Positions 1 to 5,256 of a DNA stretch of 5,256 nucleotides are shown piece by piece. Both the position numbers and the translations under genes were made by a program. The notes under the pieces are model-generated. The model was given only the letters and a program-made list of their open reading frames with translations. It made no database searches and had not been told where the DNA came from. This DNA comes from an uncultured Chloroflexota bacterium (GTDB lineage: Bacteria; Chloroflexota; Anaerolineae; Aggregatilineales; Phototrophicaceae): assembly GCA_903904765.1 (NCBI GenBank), contig CAIVEA010000866.1, positions 1-5,256 of the forward strand, written 5' to 3'. The number at the start of each line of letters is the position of its first letter. The first letter of the stretch is position 1.

Positions 1-2754
1 ACCAGCGTCGCCGCCGTGCGCCCTACGCTCACCGCCGCCCAATCCGAAATTGATGGAGTGCAGCCCACACTCGCCAGCGCCGAAACGCAAATCGCGGGTG
101 TTGCGCCCACACTGGCCTTCGTCGAACAAGAAGTCAATTCGCAGCGCAGCATCGCGGACGCACTGCGCCATGTCCGCAGCGCCCAGACGCTCCTTGATGC
201 GGGCAATCCCGACCTAGCGATTGCGTTGGTGCTAGAAGCCTATCGTCTGAACCCCGCGCTAGGCGAAACGCAGCGTATCCTGAACGAAGCCATCCCGTAT
301 ACCGTGCGCCTGAGTTTGGAAGGCAGCCACGCCTCGCAGTATTTCAGCACCGATCAGAATTTCGCCCCCTACCCTTCCCGCGAAAATAAGGAGTTGATTG
401 ACCCCGACACCTTCATCGCGGTGGATGCTTCCGGCTATCAAACCTTCACGCCCGATGAGCAGTATTTCGTCATGGCGGTTGGCACAACGGTAGAAGTATG
501 GTCACCAGCCACGCGCCAGCGGTTGTTCCAGTTGGAAGCAGGTGACACCATCACCACCATGACGCTCAGCCCGGACGGGCAGCGCATCGTGGCGGGGACG
601 CGCCGGGGACAACTGCTGGTATGGGATACGGGTACAGGTGTCTTGCGCCATTCCATGAATCGCCCCAATGGGGCAATTCTGGCGCTGGACTACAGCCCGG
701 AAAAACCGCGTGTAATCGCCGGATATGCTAACGGCATAGCGAGTCTATGGGATGTGGATGAAGGTACGCTACTGGCGGAACTGCCCACGCCGCACCCCTC
801 ACCCGTGTTCCGTGTGACCTTCAACGCCAACGGAACCGAAGCCTTCTCGTATGACTTTGTAGACCCCGAAGGCAAAATTGGCGTGTTCCGCAACGGGGTT
901 ACGCCTGCGTTCCGCAGCCCGACGGACACCTACCGCGCCATCAGCCCCAACGGAGAGATCGGCATCACAGGCGGCAGGCCAAACAATTTCATCTCGCTGT
1001 ACGATGCCGATTCCGGCGTGAAACAACGCACCTTCCAACGCGGCAACAACGCCGAGGATTGGGTGCAGGCTGTCGCCTTCAGCCATGACGGGCGTTCAAT
1101 GGCAGTGTTCATCGAATCCCGCGCCTACAACCCGGATAAAAGCTTTGTCGTTACCAATCGGCGCTTGGAACACTGGAGCATCAGCACTGGCGAATTGCTT
1201 GGCACGTTCGACTCCAAAATTGTTGACCCGAACAGTTGGGATGTGGATAGCCTGACCTTCAGCGCAGACGATTCACGCTTGCTGGTGGGCGGACGCTTCA
1301 GCCGTCAGTATGTGGTGACGCTGTGGGATGTGACCACCTACGCACAACTGCGGCAGTTCAAAGGGCATCAAGCGCCCATTTTGCAGGTAGGCTTCAGCGC
1401 CAATCTGACGTATGCCTTTAGCGCCAGCAGCGACGGCAACGTGCGTCTGTGGGACATCGGAACCCGTGATTTGAACATCGTCAGCCGCACCGAAACCAAT
1501 GTGCAATCGCTGGATGCGCTGGGCATCAGCGGCGATGGCACGCGGGCATTCGTGGCCTTTGGCAACCAGAGCTTGGGGGTCTACGACCTCACCACTGGCA
1601 AAGAAGACCGCAATAAGCGGCAGTTCACCAGCCAGCAATATCAGGTGGTCTTCAACCCGACCCAGCCCAATACCGTCGTCACCAGCGCCGAGGGCATGGT
1701 GCTGTTCGATCTGGACAAGCAGGAGCGCCTGTACATCTTCCCGGTGGAGGATGCGTCGCGCGTAAGCGGCATGGCCTTCAGCCCGGACGGGACGCTGTTC
1801 TACTATGTCTACAACAACGAGGTTCGCCGCCTTGACCTGTACAGTCGGCAAGAACAAACGCTGTTCCGCGCCGCTGCAAACTGGATCGCCCCCAGCCCCA
1901 ACAACGAGTATGTAGCCTATGCCACCGATCAGCGCGTGATAGTTCGGGATTTGATCGAAGGGCGCGTTGTGCTGGATACGAACATTCAGTCCGGCACGAT
2001 CAACAGCCTCGCCTACAGCCCGGACAATGGCCGCATCATCGCCGCGATTAGCGAACCGGACAACACCGCCATCATCTGGGATGTCGCCAGCGGCGCACAG
2101 TTGTACACGCTGGTGGGTCATCAGGCGGACGTGACCGCCGCCGTGTTCAGCCCGGATGGGTTGTTCGCGCTGACAGGTTCGCTGGATAACACGCTCATCC
2201 TGTGGGACACCACCAACGGGCAAACTATCCGTCAGTACATCGGACACACCGCGCCCGTGCGCCAGATCGTGTTCGACCCTCGCGGCGGGATTGCCTACTC
2301 GATTTCCGACAACCTGCGTGATGGCATCATCGGCTGGAGCGTCGAATCGGTCGAGAATACCGTCAACTGGGTATACAACAATCGCCTCATCCGCACCATC
2401 AACTGTCAGGAACGCACCCAGTACCGCGTAAATCCGCAGTGCGACAACGGCACTATTCCCACGCTAGAGCCTACGCCTACGTCACAGGCCACGCCCACCC
2501 AGACTCCCACGCCCACACCGCGCCCAACGCTCACGCCAACATTCACGCCTATCCCGCAGGCGATTGTGCGTACCCAGAACGGCAGTCTGGCGAACCTCCG
2601 CAGCGGCGCTGGCCCCGGCTTCAAGCTGGTCGGACAGGTGGCATCGGGGACGGTGGTGCAAATCCTGCAAACGGAAGAGGCCATCGGGTGGGCGCAAATT
2701 CGCCTGCCGGATGGCTCAATCGGTTGGATTTTGCTCGGTGTGTTGGATCGCTAA
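1..2754 (+). CDS. WD40 repeat protein with PT-rich linker and C-terminal SH3b domain (5' partial)
   Basis: The frame is open from base 1, so the true start lies upstream; residue numbers here count from the GTG at 16. Residues 3-44 are three 14-residue repeats starting with PTL. Residues 45-100 are a helical linker (an LLDAGNPDLAIALVLEAYRL stretch) like that preceding WD40 domains in large bacterial multidomain proteins. Residues 139-777 hold about 15 blade-like repeats, with signatures such as VWD (202-204), LWD (244, 436, 478, 729) and IWD (687-689) plus recurring FSPDG turns; blades 4, 6 and 10-12 are degenerate. The count suggests two propellers. A cap at 780-812 contains Cys797 and Cys809. 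A Pro/Thr-rich linker (815-847) leads to an SH3b domain (849-911) with the LRSGAGPGF and GWAQI...GSIGWI signatures. WD40 propellers are protein-binding scaffolds and SH3b domains often bind cell-wall material. An extracytoplasmic location is inferred from the PT linker and SH3b. A kinase, STAND or membrane module may lie upstream but is not visible. Confidence 0.93.
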   Translation, partial: TSVAAVRPTLTAAQSEIDGVQPTLASAETQIAGVAPTLAFVEQEVNSQRSIADALRHVRSAQTLLDAGNPDLAIALVLEAYRLNPALGETQRILNEAIPYTVRLSLEGSHASQYFSTDQNFAPYPSRENKELIDPDTFIAVDASGYQTFTPDEQYFVMAVGTTVEVWSPATRQRLFQLEAGDTITTMTLSPDGQRIVAGTRRGQLLVWDTGTGVLRHSMNRPNGAILALDYSPEKPRVIAGYANGIASLWDVDEGTLLAELPTPHPSPVFRVTFNANGTEAFSYDFVDPEGKIGVFRNGVTPAFRSPTDTYRAISPNGEIGITGGRPNNFISLYDADSGVKQRTFQRGNNAEDWVQAVAFSHDGRSMAVFIESRAYNPDKSFVVTNRRLEHWSISTGELLGTFDSKIVDPNSWDVDSLTFSADDSRLLVGGRFSRQYVVTLWDVTTYAQLRQFKGHQAPILQVGFSANLTYAFSASSDGNVRLWDIGTRDLNIVSRTETNVQSLDALGISGDGTRAFVAFGNQSLGVYDLTTGKEDRNKRQFTSQQYQVVFNPTQPNTVVTSAEGMVLFDLDKQERLYIFPVEDASRVSGMAFSPDGTLFYYVYNNEVRRLDLYSRQEQTLFRAAANWIAPSPNNEYVAYATDQRVIVRDLIEGRVVLDTNIQSGTINSLAYSPDNGRIIAAISEPDNTAIIWDVASGAQLYTLVGHQADVTAAVFSPDGLFALTGSLDNTLILWDTTNGQTIRQYIGHTAPVRQIVFDPRGGIAYSISDNLRDGIIGWSVESVENTVNWVYNNRLIRTINCQERTQYRVNPQCDNGTIPTLEPTPTSQATPTQTPTPTPRPTLTPTFTPIPQAIVRTQNGSLANLRSGAGPGFKLVGQVASGTVVQILQTEEAIGWAQIRLPDGSIGWILLGVLDR
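22..147 (+). repeat. Three tandem 14-residue (42-base) repeats, PTL-x(11), inside the WD40 gene
   Basis: Copies occupy 22-63, 64-105 and 106-147 and begin with the codons for Pro-Thr-Leu. Copy 1 reads PTLTAAQSEIDGVQ, copy 2 PTLASAETQIAGVA and copy 3 PTLAFVEQEVNSQR. The bases before copy 1 encode TSVAAVR, which matches the end of a repeat, so the array probably continues upstream. The copies are alike in protein but clearly diverged in DNA, so this is an old repeat kept by selection on the protein. Period 14 equals two heptads, suggesting a helical stalk interrupted by prolines; that structural reading is inference. Confidence 0.75.
2458..2556 (+). repeat. Low-complexity Pro/Thr-rich linker coding segment
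   Basis: This encodes a Pro/Thr-dominated stretch (residues 815-847, TPTPTP-like) between the WD40 cap and the SH3b domain. Such linkers are typical of exported or surface proteins in Chloroflexota and other bacteria and could be O-glycosylated; that role is inference. The repetitive bases also open spurious reading frames rich in His/Ala on the + strand and Val/Gly on the - strand. Confidence 0.8.
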
Positions 2755-2761
2755 ATTTAGC
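2750..2761. other. 12-bp perfect palindrome containing the stop codons of both convergent genes
   Basis: GCTAAATTTAGC is its own reverse complement. It contains the TAA of the WD40 gene (2752-2754, + strand) and the TAA of the YifB/ComM gene (2759-2757, - strand), leaving two bases between the genes. It has no loop and no following T-run, so it is not a standard intrinsic terminator. It may simply follow from two opposed TAA codons in an AT-rich junction. Confidence 0.6.
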
Positions 2762-4295
2762 TGCTGGCGCGGGGGCGGTATTGCAACGCCTCCGCCACAT
2801 GCGGCACTTCAATCCGGTCGCTGCCGCCCAGATCGGCAATCGTGCGGCTGAGCTTGAGTACGCGATGGTATGCCCGCGCACCTAACTGCATCCGTTTCAC
2901 CGAAAGCTCCAGTAGTTGGCGGCCTTCCGGCGACACCACGCACAGTTGTGCGATCTCACTCACACCCATATCCGAATTGGCATGCAGCGCCGGATGGTTG
3001 CGGAAGCGTTCGCGCAGCCGCTGGCGTGCTGTCTCCACCCGCGCCCGCACCGCCGCCGAAGACTCGGCGCGTCCGGCGCTCATCAGCTTGTCGTAATCTA
3101 CACGCGGCACATCGAGGTGAATATCAATCCGGTCGAGCAGCGGGCCGGACAGCCGCCCCTGATAGCGCCCGATCATGGTCGGGGAACAGGTGCAAGCGCG
3201 TTGCGTATCGCCATAATACCCGCACGGACAGGGGTTCATGGCGGCGATCAGCAGGAAGTTGGCGGGAAACGTCAGGCTACCTTTGGCGCGGCTGATGGTC
3301 ACGATTTTGTCCTCAATCGGCTGCCGCAACACTTCCAGCACCTTCTGCCCCATCTCCACAATCTCGTCTATGAACAGCACCCCCCGGTGCGAAAGGCTGA
3401 TCTCGCCCGGACGGGGTATCGAACCGCCGCCCACTAGACCCGCCTGCGAGATGGTGTGATGCGGTGCGCGGAACGGACGATCTTGAATGAGGGGATGATC
3501 GCCTTCCAGCAAATCCGCCACCGAATAAATGCGTGTCACCTCCAGCGCCTCGTCCAGCGTGAGCTTGGGCAGAATCCCCGGCACAGCCCGCGCCAGCAGC
3601 GTCTTGCCCACCCCCGGCGACCCCGACAGCAGAATGTTGTGGTTGCCGCCCGCCGCGATCTCCAGCGCCCGCTTGACATGCTCCTGCCCTTTGATGTCGG
3701 CAAAGTCCACAATGCCTTCTGGCAAGCCGGATGCATCTTGAATTTGTAGCGGTTCGGTTTGCTGTGGCGGGATCGGGTTCAAGCCATAGAGATGCTCCAC
3801 CAGTTCGCCCAGCGTCCGCACCGGAATGACTTGCAAACCTTCCACCAGCGCCGCCTGCCGCGCATCTTCAGCCGCCACCACCAGCGTCTGAATGCCCGCT
3901 TGATAGGCGGAATAGGCCAGCGGCAGCACGCCTTTCACATGGCGCACCGTGCCATCCAGCGACAGTTCACCCAGAAAAAGGGTGTTCGACAGGCTTTCCA
4001 GCGGCACTTGATCGGTGGCGGCCAGCACACCCACCGCCACCGCCAGATCATACGATGGCCCGTGCTTGGGTAAATCCGCTGGGGACAAATTGACCACATA
4101 CGCTTTGTTCGGGAATTGCAGGCCGCTGTTCTTGATGGCTGCCCGCACCCGTTCGCGGCTTTCCTTCACCGCGTTATCGGGCAAGCCGACGATGTTGAAA
4201 CTGGGTAAGCCCGCACGGGGATTAAAATCCACCTCCACATCTACGAGGCAGCCCTCAAGGCCGATGATGGCGCAGGAACGAACAATCGCTAACAT
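2757..4295 (-). CDS. comM: YifB/ComM-family Mg-chelatase-like AAA+ ATPase
   Basis: This is a 512-residue protein of normal length for the family. ComM is known, from work in naturally competent bacteria, as a hexameric helicase that promotes branch migration during integration of incoming DNA; many non-competent bacteria also carry it. The N-terminal Lon-protease-like (ChlI) domain spans about residues 1-170, with family signatures GLPSFNIVGLPD (29-40), NLSPADLPKHGPSYDLAVAVG (69-89) and FLGELSLDG (107-115). The AAA+ core has Walker A GSPGVGKT (225-232), RPFRAPHHT (273-281), Walker B GVLFIDEI (305-312) and SGPLLDRIDIH (383-393). Cys356, Cys358, Cys368 and Cys370 form a probable metal-binding quartet seen in many non-enterobacterial members. 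The C-terminal Mg-chelatase domain contains RAYHRVLKLSRTIADL (474-489). The ATG at 4295 is chosen because family members begin MLA-x-V and a GAGGA ribosome site lies eight bases upstream. In-frame alternatives at 4310 (ATG) and 4325 (TTG) would add 5 or 10 residues and lack such a site. It is convergent with the WD40 gene and divergent from the acylphosphatase gene. Confidence 0.96.
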   Translation of the reverse strand: MLAIVRSCAIIGLEGCLVDVEVDFNPRAGLPSFNIVGLPDNAVKESRERVRAAIKNSGLQFPNKAYVVNLSPADLPKHGPSYDLAVAVGVLAATDQVPLESLSNTLFLGELSLDGTVRHVKGVLPLAYSAYQAGIQTLVVAAEDARQAALVEGLQVIPVRTLGELVEHLYGLNPIPPQQTEPLQIQDASGLPEGIVDFADIKGQEHVKRALEIAAGGNHNILLSGSPGVGKTLLARAVPGILPKLTLDEALEVTRIYSVADLLEGDHPLIQDRPFRAPHHTISQAGLVGGGSIPRPGEISLSHRGVLFIDEIVEMGQKVLEVLRQPIEDKIVTISRAKGSLTFPANFLLIAAMNPCPCGYYGDTQRACTCSPTMIGRYQGRLSGPLLDRIDIHLDVPRVDYDKLMSAGRAESSAAVRARVETARQRLRERFRNHPALHANSDMGVSEIAQLCVVSPEGRQLLELSVKRMQLGARAYHRVLKLSRTIADLGGSDRIEVPHVAEALQYRPRASS

Positions 4296-4303
4296 ACTGG
4301 ATT

Positions 4304-4308
4304 TCCTC
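4304..4308 (-). promoter_or_regulatory. Ribosome binding site GAGGA that decides the comM start
   Basis: On the - strand GAGGA lies eight bases before the ATG at 4295. It overlaps the upstream in-frame ATG at 4310 and is downstream of the TTG at 4325, so it can only serve 4295. Confidence 0.7.
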
Positions 4309-4425
4309 ATCGGCACTTGTGGCAATCAAATCATCAACAGATAACTATCAATTCATCCTCAAAAACTGACCATTCGCCAATAGCGCAGTAGCATCTAAGG
4401 CTTACAGAGCATAACATCCATTCTA

Positions 4426-4443
4426 CCGTCTTGTTCCAGACGG
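4426..4443. repeat. Inverted repeat, 6-bp arms around a 6-base spacer
   Basis: CCGTCT (4426-4431) and AGACGG (4438-4443) are perfect reverse complements separated by TGTTCC. It lies about 55 bases upstream of the rightward TATAAT box and 130 bases from the comM start, so it could be an operator for either direction or a small hairpin. No T-run follows on either strand, which argues against a terminator. An arm length of six can occur by chance. Confidence 0.35.
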
Positions 4444-4497
4444 GAATACACGAAAACCAAGTCCAATCATTAAGGTGAGGATTTAACGGATAGCGAC

Positions 4498-4503
4498 TAT
4501 AAT
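4498..4503 (+). promoter_or_regulatory. Probable -10 box (TATAAT) for the acylphosphatase/PHAX-like operon
   Basis: A perfect TATAAT lies 25 bases before the ATG at 4529. The best -35 candidate at 17-base spacing is GTGAGG (4475-4480), matching only the central TGA of TTGACA, so the promoter would depend mainly on its -10 box or on an activator. The predicted transcript would start near 4510-4511, giving a leader of about 18 bases to the ATG at 4529 or about 30 bases to the ATG at 4541. Confidence 0.5.
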
Positions 4504-4528
4504 CACATTTATGAAAAGCTAGTTCCCG

Positions 4529-4822
4529 ATGCGGGTTGTGATGTCGAATACGCATAAACGTTTCCATGCCATTGTGTGCGGCAAAGTGCAGGGCGTGAGC
4601 TTTCGCTACTACACCTTGCAACGTGCCAATGAAGTCGGAGTCAGCGGATGGGTGCGTAACCTGCCTGACCGTTCGGTGGAAGTGGTAGCAGAAGGCGAAG
4701 CCACCGCGCTAGAAGAATTGCTGGTATTCCTGCATCGTGGCCCGCTGGCGGCACGAGTGAGTGACGTTGAAGTTAAATGGTTCACTCCCACCGGAGAATT
4801 TGCACATTTCGAGATTCGTTGA
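4529..4822 (+). CDS. acyP: Acylphosphatase
   Basis: This 97-residue protein is of normal size for the family (about 90). Acylphosphatases are small cytosolic alpha/beta enzymes that hydrolyse the carboxyl-phosphate bond of acyl phosphates such as 1,3-bisphosphoglycerate or carbamoyl phosphate; the physiological substrate in bacteria is generally unclear. The signature loop CGKVQGVSFR (17-26) supplies the phosphate-binding catalytic Arg26, and GWVRN (40-44) supplies the catalytic Asn44. Lys19 replaces the more usual Arg of GRVQGV, a common conservative change. The C-terminus FAHFEIR matches the last family strand. No strong ribosome site precedes either ATG; the in-frame ATG at 4541 would give a 93-residue protein starting MSNTHKRFHAIV, close to the usual family start and equally plausible. 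An upstream in-frame ATG at 4511 is closed by a TAG at 4520. The next gene begins six bases after the stop, so the two are probably co-transcribed. Confidence 0.93.
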   Translation: MRVVMSNTHKRFHAIVCGKVQGVSFRYYTLQRANEVGVSGWVRNLPDRSVEVVAEGEATALEELLVFLHRGPLAARVSDVEVKWFTPTGEFAHFEIR

Positions 4823-4828
4823 GGTTGT

Positions 4829-5256
4829 ATGATTGCACCGCCAAATAGTCCGATCTCCCCTACTCCCGAAACACCCCCTGAAGAAATTCAGGCTGTCGCA
4901 GAGGAACTCATCGCTGCACTAAATGAGGTGGATGAAAAGCCACGCCGCCAGATTCGGCTCATTGTGGAATATTGCGGAGCAACGTTTGCCCGCGACATTT
5001 TGCATGAAACGCTGGAAGTGGAAGCCAGCGGCGGCCTGATGCTGCCTGATGACTCGCGGCGGCGCACCATTGGTGGCGTGTATTTCTATCTGGCACGCCA
5101 CCGCATGACCAACCAGCTTCAACATCGCATCTTTCCGTTCAATATCCGTAAACCACGTGAGAATATCATGCCCGCGCCCCCACAGCCTGTGCTGAAATGG
5201 GACGAACGCGAAGCCTTGCTCAAACCCTTGCTCCAATCATCCGGTGAGGTAAAAAC
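4829..5256 (+). CDS. PHAX RNA-binding domain protein (3' partial)
   Basis: The frame stays open from the ATG at 4829 to the window edge, giving 142 complete codons; the C-terminus is missing. Residues 4-18 are Pro-rich and likely disordered. Residues about 20-103 match the PHAX RNA-binding domain family by eye: a helix around 20-34, a second helix RQIRLIVEYCGATFARDIL (40-58), then the hallmark block ASGGLMLPDDSRRRTIGGVYF (66-86) with Gly68-Gly69, Arg77-Arg78-Arg79-Thr80 and Gly82-Gly83. From memory, human PHAX has NGGLFIMNGSRRRTPGGVF in this place. In metazoa that domain binds single-stranded RNA and helps the adaptor carry snRNA out of the nucleus. A basic and Pro-rich tail follows (107-120), then a WDEREALLKPLL segment. 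RNA binding is therefore inferred; its target and role in a bacterium are unknown. A GAGG overlapping the acylphosphatase stop lies four bases before the ATG, so translational coupling is likely. Confidence 0.85.
   Translation, partial: MIAPPNSPISPTPETPPEEIQAVAEELIAALNEVDEKPRRQIRLIVEYCGATFARDILHETLEVEASGGLMLPDDSRRRTIGGVYFYLARHRMTNQLQHRIFPFNIRKPRENIMPAPPQPVLKWDEREALLKPLLQSSGEVK

Larger units (their letters stand above)
4296..4528. other. Divergent intergenic region between comM and the acylphosphatase gene
   Basis: This 233-bp stretch is AT-richer than the flanking genes and must carry the promoters for both directions. Rightward, a perfect TATAAT box is visible. Leftward, towards comM, I see no convincing -35/-10 pair. 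A small perfect inverted repeat lies near its centre. A 95-residue - strand reading frame crosses it but resembles no protein I recognise and runs into the acylphosphatase gene, so no gene is called here. Confidence 0.7.

Noticed and set aside
1273..2247. Long - strand reading frame of 324 codons antisense to the WD40 gene
   Set aside because: It lies wholly inside the well-supported WD40 coding region, has no recognisable domain, and its composition is that of a shadow of a GC-rich gene.
2771..2793. GC-rich hairpin (GGGGGCG / CGCCTCC, one G-T pair) just after the WD40 stop as a terminator
   Set aside because: It lies inside the comM coding sequence, has a nine-base loop and no T-run after it, so it is more likely a by-product of coding sequence.
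2439..2885. + strand reading frame rich in His, Ala and Tyr over the PT linker
   Set aside because: It is an alternate-frame reading of the repetitive Pro/Thr codons and continues into the 3' end of comM; no family resemblance.
4296..4325. Longer comM start at TTG 4325 or ATG 4310
   Set aside because: Neither has a ribosome site, the added residues do not match the family, and the ATG at 4295 has both a good GAGGA and the family's MLA-x-V beginning.
4334..4621. - strand reading frame of 95 codons across the divergent intergenic region
   Set aside because: It overlaps the start of the acylphosphatase gene, has no recognisable motif and would cover the TATAAT promoter region; probably chance.
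5027..5098. Idea that the last gene is a eukaryotic contaminant because of its PHAX domain
   Set aside because: It is preceded by a bacterial-style ribosome site, sits six bases after a bacterial acylphosphatase gene, lacks introns in the visible part and shares the codon style of its neighbours.

Overview
The window most likely comes from a Chloroflexota (Anaerolineae-like) bacterium. This is an inference from three things. First, a very large WD40 protein ends in a Pro/Thr-rich 'TPTPTP' linker and a bacterial SH3 domain, an architecture I associate with that phylum. Second, the YifB/ComM protein is of the cysteine-containing type, not the enterobacterial one. Third, there is a bacterial gene with a PHAX-type RNA-binding domain, which I recall from Chloroflexota and a few other lineages. 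The genes are GC-leaning and the one real intergenic region is clearly AT-richer.

Layout: (1) Positions 1-2754, + strand: the 3' part of a WD40 repeat gene whose start lies upstream of the window. It encodes a 14-residue repeat segment, a helical linker, about 15 blade-like WD repeats (enough for two propellers), a Cys-containing cap, a PT-rich linker and an SH3b domain. (2) Positions 2757-4295, - strand: a complete YifB/ComM-family AAA+ ATPase gene that meets the WD40 gene tail to tail. The two stop codons lie in one 12-bp palindrome with two bases between them. (3) Positions 4296-4528: a 233-bp divergent intergenic region holding a perfect TATAAT box reading rightward and a small perfect inverted repeat. 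(4) Positions 4529-4822, + strand: an acylphosphatase. (5) Positions 4829 to the window end, + strand: a gene cut by the window edge whose product carries a recognisable PHAX RNA-binding domain. It starts six bases after the acylphosphatase stop.

How they may work together: the acylphosphatase and PHAX-like genes look like a two-gene operon, or the start of a longer one, driven from the divergent region. ComM is read the other way from the same region. The WD40 gene is unrelated in function as far as can be seen. The most notable item is the PHAX-domain gene: the domain is named for a eukaryotic nuclear RNA-export adaptor, and bacteria have no nucleus, so its job here is open. No tRNA, rRNA, CRISPR array, insertion sequence or clear intrinsic terminator was seen.
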